Source: Lachnospiraceae bacterium
GTDB lineage: Bacteria; Bacillota; Clostridia; Lachnospirales; Lachnospiraceae
Assembly (NCBI GenBank): GCA_019421365.1
Contig: JAHZFJ010000015.1
Location: 20,501-84,500, forward strand
Reading direction: 5' to 3'
DNA length: 64,000 nt
Below are positions 1 through 8,484 of this stretch, piece after piece. The position numbers were made by a program, and so were the translations under genes. Under the pieces are notes generated by a model. It did not search any database. It saw nothing but the letters and a program-made list of their open reading frames with translations, and had not been told where the DNA came from. Position 1 is the stretch's first letter, and the number at the start of each line of letters is the position of its first letter.

Positions 1-88
1 GTCTACTAACAAGCTGCTTATCTACCTTAATGGAGAATCGAACATTCTTTGTATGTTCCTCTGTAAACCATAATTCCACAGACTTCAT
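1..88 (-). CDS. speE: Spermidine synthase, N-terminal fragment (runs off window)
   Basis: Reading the minus strand from an ATG at 88 gives 29 codons beginning MKSVELWFTEEHTKNVRFSI and continuing through KVDKQL before the window edge. This is the characteristic first beta-hairpin of bacterial spermidine synthases (ELWYTE...TKN...). The enzyme transfers the aminopropyl group of decarboxylated S-adenosylmethionine to putrescine in the cytoplasm. An AGAGGAAGGA-like ribosome binding site sits just upstream at about 91-100. It lies 111 bp downstream of speA on the same strand, after speD and speA, so the three genes look like one transcription unit. Only the N-terminus is visible, so the catalytic domain cannot be checked. 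Confidence 0.85.
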   Translation of the reverse strand, partial: MKSVELWFTEEHTKNVRFSIKVDKQLVSR

Positions 89-199
89 TCCTTCCTCTTA
101 TTCACAACTAGTAATTGCAAAATTCTTGAGGATATTGAGAACTCGCAATTACTATAGGTCGACTGTTCAAGTTGGAACCATCTACCTAATTATCAGTTT

Positions 200-1654
200 C
201 TAACTTTCTGTAACTACGTTAATATTCTCAATTTTCATATCTTGTGTACCCGTCATAAAACAACCTTTTTCCTTCGCATACAGAATATAGTTCACAATAT
301 CATCTGTGATTCTCTCTCCTGGTGCTAAGATTGGAATTCCTGGTGGATAGCACATTACGAACTCTCCACATATTTCGCCAGCACTCTCTATAATTGGGAC
401 AGAATGTTTCTCTCCATAGAATGCTTGTTGTGGTGCCATAACGATATCTGGGTTAATATATTCATGGTCAAACAGACCTGTTTTATCCTTTTCATACAGA
501 CGCTTAATCTCAGACAAAGCAGAAATCAATCGTTCAATCTCTAGATTACGATCACCTGCAGAAACAATTGCTAAGATGTTTCCAATGTCTCCAAATTCAA
601 TTTGAATATCATATTCATCACGAAGTAAATCATACACTTCAATTCCAGCAAGTCCAATTGCTCTTGTATGAATGGATAATTTAGTTTTATCAAAAGCGTA
701 AACCGCATCCTTATCAATAAGCTCCTCGGAAAATGCGTAATAACCGCCTAATTTATTAATCTCTTCTCTTGCATATTGTGCAAACTCTACGGTCTTATGA
801 AACATCTCCTTACCATTCATACTAAGGTTCTTCCTTGCTATATCAAGAGAAGACATCAAAAGATATGAACCACTTGTTGTCTGGGTAAGGTTAATAACTT
901 GTCTTACATAATCTGCATTCATGCTTTTGTTGCATAATAAAATAGAGCTCTGCGTAAGAGAACCACCCGTTTTATGCATACTAACAGCAGCCATGTCAGC
1001 ACCTGCTGCCATAGCCGAAACTGGCATGTCTTCACCAAAGTAAAAATGTGTCCCATGGGCCTCATCAACTAATACAAGCATATTATTCGCATGAGCTAAA
1101 GCAACAATCCGTTGCAGGTCAGAGCAGATACCATAATATGTTGGGTTGTTAACTAGAATTGCTTTCGCCTCTGGGTTATTCTTAATAGCCTCTTCTACAT
1201 CTTTCACAGACATACCAAGAGGTATTCCAAGTTCCTTGTTAATACCCGGATTAATGTAGATTGGTAATGCTCCACATACAACTAATGCGTTAATTGCACT
1301 TCGATGTACGTTCCTAGGCATAATAATCTTATCGCCTGCCTTACAAGTGGACATAACCATCGCTTGTACTGCAGCCGTTGTTCCGTTCACGATAAAGAAT
1401 GCCTCATCTGCACCAAATGCCTCCGCTGCTAAATCCTGTGCCTCCTTTATAACCGATACCGGATGGCACAGATTATCAAGAGGTTTCATTGAATTAACAT
1501 CAAGACGAAGACAATTCTCTCCAAGGAAATGTTTTAACTCCTTGTTTCCTCGTCCTCCCTTATGTCCTGGCACGTCAAAATGGGCAATTCGTTTGGAATC
1601 ATGTTGTTTTAAAGCCTCATATAAAGGCATACGTTCTTGTGATAGTCCTGCCAT
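200..1654 (-). CDS. speA: Arginine decarboxylase (Orn/Lys/Arg decarboxylase family, PLP-dependent)
   Basis: A 484-residue fold-type-I PLP decarboxylase of the short Bacillus SpeA type. The PLP lysine is K228 in the motif SMHKTGGSLTQSS, with the upstream VDEAHGTHF aspartate/histidine motif at 197-204 and an N-terminal FDVPGHKGG signature at 26-34. It should convert arginine to agmatine, the first step of the pathway completed by aguA and aguB at 7.6-9.9 kb. The start ATG is preceded by GGAGG a few bases away. It sits 9 bp downstream of speD and upstream of speE. Lysine decarboxylase is the main alternative, since the families cannot be separated by eye; the presence of agmatine-processing genes nearby favours arginine. 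Confidence 0.85.
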   Translation of the reverse strand: MAGLSQERMPLYEALKQHDSKRIAHFDVPGHKGGRGNKELKHFLGENCLRLDVNSMKPLDNLCHPVSVIKEAQDLAAEAFGADEAFFIVNGTTAAVQAMVMSTCKAGDKIIMPRNVHRSAINALVVCGALPIYINPGINKELGIPLGMSVKDVEEAIKNNPEAKAILVNNPTYYGICSDLQRIVALAHANNMLVLVDEAHGTHFYFGEDMPVSAMAAGADMAAVSMHKTGGSLTQSSILLCNKSMNADYVRQVINLTQTTSGSYLLMSSLDIARKNLSMNGKEMFHKTVEFAQYAREEINKLGGYYAFSEELIDKDAVYAFDKTKLSIHTRAIGLAGIEVYDLLRDEYDIQIEFGDIGNILAIVSAGDRNLEIERLISALSEIKRLYEKDKTGLFDHEYINPDIVMAPQQAFYGEKHSVPIIESAGEICGEFVMCYPPGIPILAPGERITDDIVNYILYAKEKGCFMTGTQDMKIENINVVTES

Positions 1655-1663
1655 GATGTCCTC

Positions 1664-2476
1664 CTAATAGATATTCATACCGCTAAAAATCTCAATCATC
1701 TCCTTACGAAGACTGTCCGATATGGCAAGTCTTTGTTTTGGTGGAAGTTCATAAGCATCTTGATTGAATAGATAATTTTGTAATTCAATCTCTTTTATTA
1801 GCATCTTGGTATGAAAAATATTTGACTGATATACATTTACATCGATGGCATCATAACGCGTAAGCGTCTTCTCATCAATGTAATTTTGTATTGAGGTAAT
1901 ATCATGGTCAATAAAAAACTTTTTACCTTCAACATCGCGCGTAAAACCACGTACTCGGTAATCAATAGTTATAATATCCGAGTCAAAGCTTGAAATCAGG
2001 TAATCTAAAGCGTTTAGCGGCGATACTTCGCCACACGTAGATACATCAATATCTACACGAAAAGTGGAAATTGCATTATCCGGATGATATTCAGGAAATG
2101 TATGTACTGTCACATGACTCTTGTCAAGATGAGCATGTACCATGTCTCGTTTTTCTGTAACATATTTGCCCAAATTGCAGGATTCGTCAATATTCTCAGT
2201 TGCAAGTGAATCTTCAGCAATAAGTATATTTACACTCGCTCCCTGTGGTTCATAATCCTGCTTGGAGATATTAAGAATATGTGCACCAATCATATCGGTT
2301 ACATCGCATAATATCTTCGTTAATCTGTCCGAGTTATATTGCTCGTCAATATATCTAATATAATCTTTTTGCTCTCGCTCACTTTTTGCATAGCAAACAT
2401 CATAGATGTTGAAGCTAAGTGTTTTTGTGAGGTTGTTAAAGCCATACAGTGTCAGCTTTTTTTCCAACCCTAACAT
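1664..2476 (-). CDS. speD: S-adenosylmethionine decarboxylase proenzyme (class 1A, E. coli type)
   Basis: A 270-residue pyruvoyl enzyme that makes decarboxylated SAM, the aminopropyl donor for SpeE. The self-cleavage site is visible as HLDKSHVTVHTFPEYH, with processing expected between K119 and S120, and the conserved proton-donor cysteine is C148 in DVSTCGEVSP. The length (about 270) fits the long E. coli class rather than the short 120-residue Bacillus/Thermotoga class. A GTG at 2479 is also in frame, but the AAGAAAGG Shine-Dalgarno is spaced properly only for the ATG at 2476. Order speD-speA-speE on one strand indicates a spermidine operon. Confidence 0.9.
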   Translation of the reverse strand: MLGLEKKLTLYGFNNLTKTLSFNIYDVCYAKSEREQKDYIRYIDEQYNSDRLTKILCDVTDMIGAHILNISKQDYEPQGASVNILIAEDSLATENIDESCNLGKYVTEKRDMVHAHLDKSHVTVHTFPEYHPDNAISTFRVDIDVSTCGEVSPLNALDYLISSFDSDIITIDYRVRGFTRDVEGKKFFIDHDITSIQNYIDEKTLTRYDAIDVNVYQSNIFHTKMLIKEIELQNYLFNQDAYELPPKQRLAISDSLRKEMIEIFSGMNIY

Positions 2477-2862
2477 CACAACCTTTCTTATATGATTGCT
2501 CTAAACAACATGTTTCTTATATATTTAAATTGTTATATTCTTCACGTTATTAGTAGCTTTCATTAGCTTACCATGTTTTTGTTTAAATTACAATTGAAGA
2601 AATTATTATTTTATTGTCTAATTTTCTTACTAGTTATATAACCTAAAACTATAATATCAACTCTAATTTCATCTTCCCTCCTGCCTCTTTCCGACTTAAA
2701 AAATACATACTTTATAAGAATACACAAAAACATTGTAATATCCCTCATGGTTATTTTATAGGCTTTACATTATAATAAACTCATACTTATAAACTGACTA
2801 AACTTCATAGAACCTTGTCAGTATTACAACTGACTAAACTCTATAAGAAAGGACAATATATT
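2477..2862. other. Divergent intergenic region speD / S9 peptidase
   Basis: A very AT-rich 386-bp gap between two divergently transcribed genes. The clearest promoter-like signal for the rightward gene is a TATAAT at 2771-2776, but no good -35 lies at the right distance. A direct repeat of about 20 bp is described separately. I see no RNA gene or open frame of interest. Confidence 0.4.
2792..2851. repeat. Short direct repeat in the leader of the S9 peptidase gene
   Basis: The motif AACTGACTAAACT occurs at 2792-2804 and again at 2829-2841, each followed by a similar TATAGAA/TATAAGAAA tail. The 37-bp period places both copies downstream of the TATAAT at 2771 and the second just before the ribosome binding site. 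It could be an operator pair or a simple local duplication. Confidence 0.5.
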
Positions 2863-4851
2863 ATGAAGCAAATACAAAGAAATGATTTTTTCAAATACCA
2901 ATTTCTATCTGGAATCACCTATTCACCAAACGGTAAAGCTACTGCTATGACGGTCTCTAACTGCAATAAAGAAGAAAATAGTTATAACAGTAACATCTGG
3001 GTAAAAGAACAAGGTGACTTCTATCAATTAACAACTATGGATAAAGAACGTTCTTTTATCTGGAAAGATGAGGAGACTATCCTATTTCCTTCTGTAAGAA
3101 GCGAAGCAGACAAGAAACGTGTTGCTGCTAAGGAAGAGTTCACACCTATATATGAAATCAATATTCACGGTGGAGAGGCTAGAAAAGCCTTTGAATTACC
3201 ATTTTCAGCTCAGAAACTACAATTAATAAAAAAAGACTTATATCTTGTGACTGGTTCTATTGATTGTACATATCCTGATTACTACCGCATGAGTAAAGAG
3301 GATAAAGAGGCTGTAGCTAAGGCAAGAGAAAAAGAAGCTGATTATGAAGTATTAGATGAGCTTCCATTCTGGTTTAACGGAGGCGGATTTATTAACAAAA
3401 CCCGTACTAGACTGTTCATATATAATGCTGAGACAAATAAATGCAAAGCAATAACCTCACCTGATTTTGACGTATCCATGGCAATTATAGAAGATGATAT
3501 CATTTATTATGTTGGTTCTGACTATACTAAGAAACGTGAAGCATATGATGCCCTCTACCGTTATAATATAACAGCCAAAGAGACTACACCTTTATATAAT
3601 GGAAAAGAATATTTTATTAATCACATAGAAGCATTCGATGATAGCATTGTACTCTTCGCTTCTAAAGGTGACCGTTATGGCATCAATGAGAATACAGATT
3701 TCTATCTAATTAATAAACAGACTTTAGAGATGACTTTTTTGGCAGAGAATGAAGAAAGTACACATTCTTCTGTTGGAAGCGACTGCCGCTACGGTGGTTC
3801 CTCCTCCATGAAGATGTATAATAATGTACTCTACTTCGTAACCACTAGAAGAAATGCTTCACACATCTATTCTCTTACTAAGGAAGGTGTGATTACACCT
3901 ATTCTTACTAAAGAAGGTTCTGTAGATGGTCTCACAATTGCAAACGATACAATCACTTGCATAGGTATGTATGATAACAAATTACAAGAATGCTACACTT
4001 GCAACTTAACTGGTGAAGCTTTTACGCAAGTTAGTAATTTTAATACTGACATTTTGTCCGATGTGTACGTTGCAACACCAGAGAAAATCACCATCACCTC
4101 TGGCGACCTTGACATAGACGGCTTTGTTCTTCGTCCTTATGGATATGATCCTTCAAAAACATATCCGGGAATTCTTGATATACACGGTGGTCCAAAGACT
4201 GTATATGGGGAAGTTTTCTATCATGAGATGCAATACTGGGCAAACCAAGGATACTTTGTATTCTTTTGCAATCCAAAAGGTTCCGATGGCCGTGGGCGTG
4301 ATTTCGCAGATATCCGAGGTAAATACGGTACCGTTGATTATCAAAATATCATGGATTTCACGGATGCTGTATTAGAAAAATATCCTCAGATTAATACAAA
4401 TCGTATTGGCGTTACTGGTGGTTCTTATGGTGGATTTATGACGAACTGGATTATCGGACATACGAATCGCTTTGCGTGTGCCGCTTCTCAACGTTCGATT
4501 TCAAACTGGATTTCCTTCTACGGAACATCTGATATTGGATACTATTTTGCTGAAGATCAGAATGCCTCTAACATCTATGAATCACAAGAGAAATTATGGT
4601 GGCACTCCCCTCTTCGTTATGCAAATCAAGTAACTACACCGACGCTATTCATTCACTCTAATGAAGACTATCGTTGTCCAATGTCAGAAGGAATGCAGAT
4701 GTATACCGCTCTCATGGATCGTGGTATTGATGCAAGGCTTTGTTACTTCAAAGGTGAAAACCATGAACTAAGTCGTTCTGGAAAGCCACTTCATAGAGAA
4801 CGTCGATTAAAGGAAATCACAAAGTGGATGGACAACTATCTTAAGAAATAA
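2863..4851 (+). CDS. Prolyl oligopeptidase family (S9) serine peptidase, acylaminoacyl-peptidase-like
   Basis: A 662-residue peptidase with an N-terminal beta-propeller (about 10-400) and a C-terminal alpha/beta-hydrolase domain. The nucleophile is S521 in GGSYGGF, the charge-relay acid D602 in NEDYRCP and the histidine H634 in GENHELSR, giving the complete triad with normal spacing. Such enzymes cleave short peptides in the cytoplasm; there is no signal peptide. An in-frame TTG lies upstream at 2815, but the ATG at 2863 has a proper AGAAAGGA Shine-Dalgarno 9 bases away, and the N-terminus MKQIQRNDFFKYQ aligns with family starts. It is monocistronic: a terminator follows directly. Confidence 0.88.
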   Translation: MKQIQRNDFFKYQFLSGITYSPNGKATAMTVSNCNKEENSYNSNIWVKEQGDFYQLTTMDKERSFIWKDEETILFPSVRSEADKKRVAAKEEFTPIYEINIHGGEARKAFELPFSAQKLQLIKKDLYLVTGSIDCTYPDYYRMSKEDKEAVAKAREKEADYEVLDELPFWFNGGGFINKTRTRLFIYNAETNKCKAITSPDFDVSMAIIEDDIIYYVGSDYTKKREAYDALYRYNITAKETTPLYNGKEYFINHIEAFDDSIVLFASKGDRYGINENTDFYLINKQTLEMTFLAENEESTHSSVGSDCRYGGSSSMKMYNNVLYFVTTRRNASHIYSLTKEGVITPILTKEGSVDGLTIANDTITCIGMYDNKLQECYTCNLTGEAFTQVSNFNTDILSDVYVATPEKITITSGDLDIDGFVLRPYGYDPSKTYPGILDIHGGPKTVYGEVFYHEMQYWANQGYFVFFCNPKGSDGRGRDFADIRGKYGTVDYQNIMDFTDAVLEKYPQINTNRIGVTGGSYGGFMTNWIIGHTNRFACAASQRSISNWISFYGTSDIGYYFAEDQNASNIYESQEKLWWHSPLRYANQVTTPTLFIHSNEDYRCPMSEGMQMYTALMDRGIDARLCYFKGENHELSRSGKPLHRERRLKEITKWMDNYLKK

Positions 4852-4861
4852 TTTAAAAAGT

Positions 4862-4905
4862 AAAAGGGGAGACAGTTAATAATTTCAATGGTCTCCCCTT
4901 TTATT
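4862..4905. terminator. Bidirectional intrinsic terminator
   Basis: AAAAGGGGAGAC at 4862-4873 pairs perfectly with GTCTCCCCTTTT at 4891-4902. The stem carries A-rich and T-rich flanks on both strands, so it can end the rightward peptidase transcript and the leftward acyltransferase transcript that converge here. Confidence 0.9.
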
Positions 4906-4948
4906 TAGGTACTGGTATCGACAACATAACTGCTCTTTAAGATTCCTT

Positions 4949-5563
4949 TTACAATTTTCTTATAAGACTTTTAAAATCTTTTAACTCATTCTTCGAAATA
5001 ATACCTAAATCATTTGCCTTGATTGTTATCTTCGTAAACGGAAGAGGTATCTTGTACTGGTCCCATCGTTTTTTTATAGTTATACAATGACTATAATAAA
5101 ACTGTAGAAATACCATCTCCTTTCTCGCTTGTTCCGCAAGAAAGAATACCAACTTCTTAGGTTCATGATAAGGACCTAGAGGACCATCTAATGAAGTCGC
5201 AAACATACCTTCCTCATCCTTTACATGTGCAATAATATCTCTATATGCCTCCCTCATACCAAAACCATCATGTGCTCTTAACACATTCCCGTTATATCTA
5301 GCTAGCATCCGTTCAATATAGTCCCCACGACGATCAGCTGTTATAAGTACTGTAACTTTATTACATCTTCTTCCCATATGACGCATAAGTAATTGACTCG
5401 AATAGCTGTCTCCATGCCAATATCCCGCTATTTTGTTGCCAACCATGTTCTCTTCTCCATCAAGTCTAATAGTGCACGTTCTGGCTACTAGTTCTAGATA
5501 TATATAGGATAGAATGGCGAGACTTTTTTCTTGTATTTCTCTTAATCTTATTACCAACTTCAC
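4949..5563 (-). CDS. DUF374 / lysophospholipid acyltransferase-like protein
   Basis: A 204-residue protein with the DUF374 hallmarks: a YWHGDSYSSQ motif (about 49-58) in place of the HX4D acyltransferase box, then ITADRRGDYI, SLDGPLGPYHEPK and a WDQYKIPLPFTKI segment near the C-terminus. The family is related to glycerophospholipid acyltransferases, but substrates are not established. The start is a GTG at 5563 chosen because a perfect AGGAGG lies 6 bases upstream; this makes it overlap the end of the preceding glycosyltransferase gene by 98 bp in another frame. The context with a GT4 and a DedA protein suggests a role in membrane lipid or glycolipid metabolism, which is inference. Confidence 0.7.
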   Translation of the reverse strand: MKLVIRLREIQEKSLAILSYIYLELVARTCTIRLDGEENMVGNKIAGYWHGDSYSSQLLMRHMGRRCNKVTVLITADRRGDYIERMLARYNGNVLRAHDGFGMREAYRDIIAHVKDEEGMFATSLDGPLGPYHEPKKLVFFLAEQARKEMVFLQFYYSHCITIKKRWDQYKIPLPFTKITIKANDLGIISKNELKDFKSLIRKL

Positions 5564-6803
5564 TTGTAACCTCCTTATTCACAATCATATCATTGTAATA
5601 CGCGGCCGCTTGATTAGCTATTTGAATCATACTATAATCACCTGCTGTTACACTTGCACGGCAACATAAACTATCTCTAAGTTGTTGATTTATTAATATC
5701 AAACTAATCTTTGCTACCCATTCATCCACTGACTCTTCTGTCATAAAACCATTTTCACCATTGGAAACTATGTCTTCTACACCACTTGCCTTAATCGCCA
5801 CCACAGGTAAACTGGCTGCCATAGCTTCTAATAAAACAATTCCCTGTGTTTCCGACTTAGAAGCAAATACGAATGTATTACAAGCTCTGTAATAGTTTGT
5901 TATCTCATCTTGCTGCAATGTTCCTAAAAAACTAATTTCATCTTCTAAGTCTAATTCCCAGACCATTTCTTCAAGCTTTTCTCTTTGTGTACCATCCCCT
6001 ATTATCAGCAAACGGAATATGCCTCCGATTCTTTTCTTTAACTCAAACATTCCTCTAATTATGAATTCTATATTCTTTTCTTTCTCTAATCTTGATACTG
6101 TACAAAGCAAATACTTCTTATTACCTATATACTGTTTTCGTATTCTTCCAGATAATTCATCATTATTTTGATATGCCTCTTCACCAAGTCCTGTTGGTAG
6201 AACATTCATCTTACTCTTAACCTGTTGTGATACCAAAAACTCTTTCATATTGTTAGTAGGTACAATAATACGATCACAGTGATTCATAAACACACGATTA
6301 TGGAATGGTACAAACTTATCCCTTCCAAGGTGGATCAGTTTCCCCTCTACTGTTTTTAGTAAACGATGGTTCTCTTCTTCATACTTATCTACTAATTTAC
6401 TATAACTCTTGATATGGTGAAGATATTGTTCATATCTGGTATGGTAGGTATATACGACTGGCACTTTGTACTTATGTCCGAGATAAATTGCAGTATATCC
6501 AATTAAAAATGGATGATGTACATGAATCACATCAAAATCGCCTTCCCGAAATTCTTTCTCTATAATCGGATCTAAGCAATTACCAACAATCATCCCATCA
6601 CCAATGGTTTTCTTTAGTGATTTATATCTTACGATATCTTTTTCCGCTGAATCTTGCTTGCCCTCCATATGACTTTCATAGTCTGGAGCAAAAATTGTAA
6701 CTTGGTGACCAATCATTCTTAGCCCCTTAGCAAGACGTTCAATCGATATCGGCACTCCTCCAACAAATGGTGCATAATTGTTTGTAAAAATGGCTATCTT
6801 CAT
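5466..6803 (-). CDS. Glycosyltransferase family 4 (possible diacylglycerol glucosyltransferase)
   Basis: A 445-residue GT-B enzyme. The N-terminal acceptor domain opens with IFTNNYAPFVGGVP, includes HVHHPFLIG and YTYHTRYEQYLH, and the C-terminal GT4 domain has the E-x7-E type motif SETQGIVLLEAMA followed by GVEDIVSNGENGF. This arrangement is typical of bacterial alpha-glucosyltransferases that act on diacylglycerol, as in Listeria and streptococcal glycolipid synthesis, but the acceptor cannot be proven by eye. Its 3' end overlaps the next gene by 98 bp and its 5' end is 21 bp from dedA, so the three genes form an operon. A GAGGGGGAAG ribosome site supports the start. Confidence 0.8.
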   Translation of the reverse strand: MKIAIFTNNYAPFVGGVPISIERLAKGLRMIGHQVTIFAPDYESHMEGKQDSAEKDIVRYKSLKKTIGDGMIVGNCLDPIIEKEFREGDFDVIHVHHPFLIGYTAIYLGHKYKVPVVYTYHTRYEQYLHHIKSYSKLVDKYEEENHRLLKTVEGKLIHLGRDKFVPFHNRVFMNHCDRIIVPTNNMKEFLVSQQVKSKMNVLPTGLGEEAYQNNDELSGRIRKQYIGNKKYLLCTVSRLEKEKNIEFIIRGMFELKKRIGGIFRLLIIGDGTQREKLEEMVWELDLEDEISFLGTLQQDEITNYYRACNTFVFASKSETQGIVLLEAMAASLPVVAIKASGVEDIVSNGENGFMTEESVDEWVAKISLILINQQLRDSLCCRASVTAGDYSMIQIANQAAAYYNDMIVNKEVTSEVGNKIKRNTRKKSRHSILYISRTSSQNVHY

Positions 6804-6824
6804 ACTTTTTCTTCCCCCTCATTA

Positions 6825-7334
6825 TTAACTTAATACCCCAATCACCTTTTCACCTAGAAAGTATCCAGCTCCAATAAACAATCCATTCCAAATAAGAATT
6901 CCAAGACCTGAATAAATGGTAAAATGTAAAAAGTTCATCTTAATAATTCCTGCTGGAAAAGATATTAATGTTCTCACAACGGGAAGTAATTTACTAAGAA
7001 ATATATATAAATTCCCTTTAGCCTCAATCTTCTCAATTAATTTCTTAATCTTAATCTCTTGCTTCGGGAATCTTTTATAGTATTTTGGTAGAAGTACATT
7101 CCCACCAAATCTTCCAAAAAAATATAGCATCCAACTTCCACATAAACCCGCGAGCAAACTAATAACCATAGTTGTTACAATTCCAACTTCTCCCTTAGAG
7201 GCCCATATACCAGCTAGAGGCATAACCAAACCTGCCGGGAATCCAGGCAAATTCAAATATTCACAAAAAACAATTAAAAATATAATAAGTACTCCATACG
7301 AATTAAAAAACTCTGTTAATGTCGTTATATCCAT
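6825..7334 (-). CDS. DedA family membrane protein
   Basis: A 169-residue integral membrane protein with four or five hydrophobic segments, opening with a re-entrant-like N-terminal stretch and containing GLCGSWMLYFFGRFGG (about 65-80) and the DedA signature SKLLPVVRTLISFPAG near 113-128. DedA proteins include undecaprenyl-phosphate and phospholipid flippases/scramblases. It is the first gene of an operon with a GT4 and a DUF374 acyltransferase, consistent with lipid-linked envelope work. It is slightly shorter than typical DedA proteins (about 200 residues). The Shine-Dalgarno AAGGAG is rather far (about 14 bases) from the start. Confidence 0.85.
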   Translation of the reverse strand: MDITTLTEFFNSYGVLIIFLIVFCEYLNLPGFPAGLVMPLAGIWASKGEVGIVTTMVISLLAGLCGSWMLYFFGRFGGNVLLPKYYKRFPKQEIKIKKLIEKIEAKGNLYIFLSKLLPVVRTLISFPAGIIKMNFLHFTIYSGLGILIWNGLFIGAGYFLGEKVIGVLS

Positions 7335-7463
7335 AGTAATTGACCTTACTCCTTCTCTCTCATTCTCCCATCATCCTACAGATTATTTCTAAATCTAAAC
7401 GACATAGAAATCATAAGAATTTCTAAAGATTTCATGAAATAAAAATGTAAGTTAATATTTTCA

Positions 7464-7517
7464 TAAAAAAAGGATTGTAATAAAACTACATTAAATGGTA
7501 GTTTTACAACAATCCTT
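7464..7517 (-). terminator. Intrinsic terminator downstream of aguB
   Basis: A roughly 20-bp near-perfect inverted repeat (7470-7489 with 7498-7517) separated by an 8-base loop. On the minus strand the stem is followed by a run of seven T residues, which fits termination of the aguA-aguB transcript ahead of the dedA operon. Confidence 0.85.
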
Positions 7518-7535
7518 ACTGTCAAATATGTTTGT

Positions 7536-7560
7536 AATTAATTAATTAATTAATTAATTA
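7536..7560. repeat. Tetranucleotide microsatellite (ATTA)6
   Basis: A 25-bp perfect run of AATT/ATTA units lies just downstream of the aguB stop codon. Such a tract is prone to slippage and may vary in length between strains. It lies outside coding sequence. Confidence 0.9.
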
Positions 7561-7577
7561 TCTAGATATGTTTATAT

Positions 7578-8444
7578 TTATCTTCTTGAATCAAGATGAT
7601 ACATAGCCTCATACATCTCTGGTCTTCTATCACGGAATACTCCCCAACCAATTCGTAAATCCCAGATTTCATCCAGATCAAACTCGGCTACAAGTACACC
7701 TTCCGATTCCCGGTCAGCACTTACAACTATAGCTCCTGTCTCATCTGCAATAAAAGAGGAGCCATAAAACTTCATGCTACTATCCCCTTCTGTCTCTACC
7801 CCAATTCGGTTGGAAGCTACAACAGGCATAATGTTTGCCGCTGCATGTCCTTGCATACAACGTCTCCAATGTTCCATACTATCAACTGTCATAACAGGCT
7901 CTGAACCAATTGCAGTTGGGTATAACAATATCTCCGCCCCCATAAGAGCCATACATCTAGCTGTTTCAGGGAACCACTGATCCCAACAGATTCCTACTCC
8001 AACTTTACCATATTTCGTATCCCATACCTTGAATCCTGTATCCCCAGGTGAGAAATAGAATTTCTCCTCATAGCATTCCCCACACGGAATATGAGTTTTT
8101 CGATATGTTCCAAGGACCCTTCCATCTGCATCAATCATTGCCACGGTGTTAAAAGTAGTATTTCCTGCTGCTTCATAGAAACTAACTGGTATAACAACAC
8201 TTAGCTCCTTTGCAATACTCTTAAAATGATTAACCGCTGGATTCTCCTCAAGTGATGTTGCTAAACGATAATATTCATAAACTTCCTTCTGGCAAAAATA
8301 AGGCATCTCAAACAACTCTTGCAACAAGATAATGTTCGCTCCCTGCTTAGCTGCCTGTCTTACAAGCCATTCTGCCTTATGCAATGTCTCTTCTCTATCC
8401 CAAGTGCATGCCATCTGTGTCGCTGCTACTTTAACTTTTCTCAT
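7578..8444 (-). CDS. aguB: N-carbamoylputrescine amidase
   Basis: A 288-residue nitrilase-superfamily hydrolase with the full Glu-Lys-Cys triad: E43 in LLQELFEMPYF, K116 in YRKTHIP and C153 in GVGICWDQWFPE. The sequence after the cysteine and the CGECYEEKFYFSPGD segment are typical of AguB. It hydrolyses N-carbamoylputrescine to putrescine, carbon dioxide and ammonia, completing the agmatine route. An upstream in-frame codon exists at 8465, but the ATG at 8444 has the AAAGGAAG ribosome site and starts the MRKVKVAATQM family consensus. It is downstream of aguA on the same strand, separated by a foldback element. Confidence 0.92.
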   Translation of the reverse strand: MRKVKVAATQMACTWDREETLHKAEWLVRQAAKQGANIILLQELFEMPYFCQKEVYEYYRLATSLEENPAVNHFKSIAKELSVVIPVSFYEAAGNTTFNTVAMIDADGRVLGTYRKTHIPCGECYEEKFYFSPGDTGFKVWDTKYGKVGVGICWDQWFPETARCMALMGAEILLYPTAIGSEPVMTVDSMEHWRRCMQGHAAANIMPVVASNRIGVETEGDSSMKFYGSSFIADETGAIVVSADRESEGVLVAEFDLDEIWDLRIGWGVFRDRRPEMYEAMYHLDSRR

Positions 8445-8484
8445 ACTAAATCTTCCTTTCCCCATTCTTACTTCCGTGATGAAT

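Noticed and set aside
1347..1667. 106-codon plus-strand open frame
   Set aside because: It is fully antisense to speA, which has clear family motifs.
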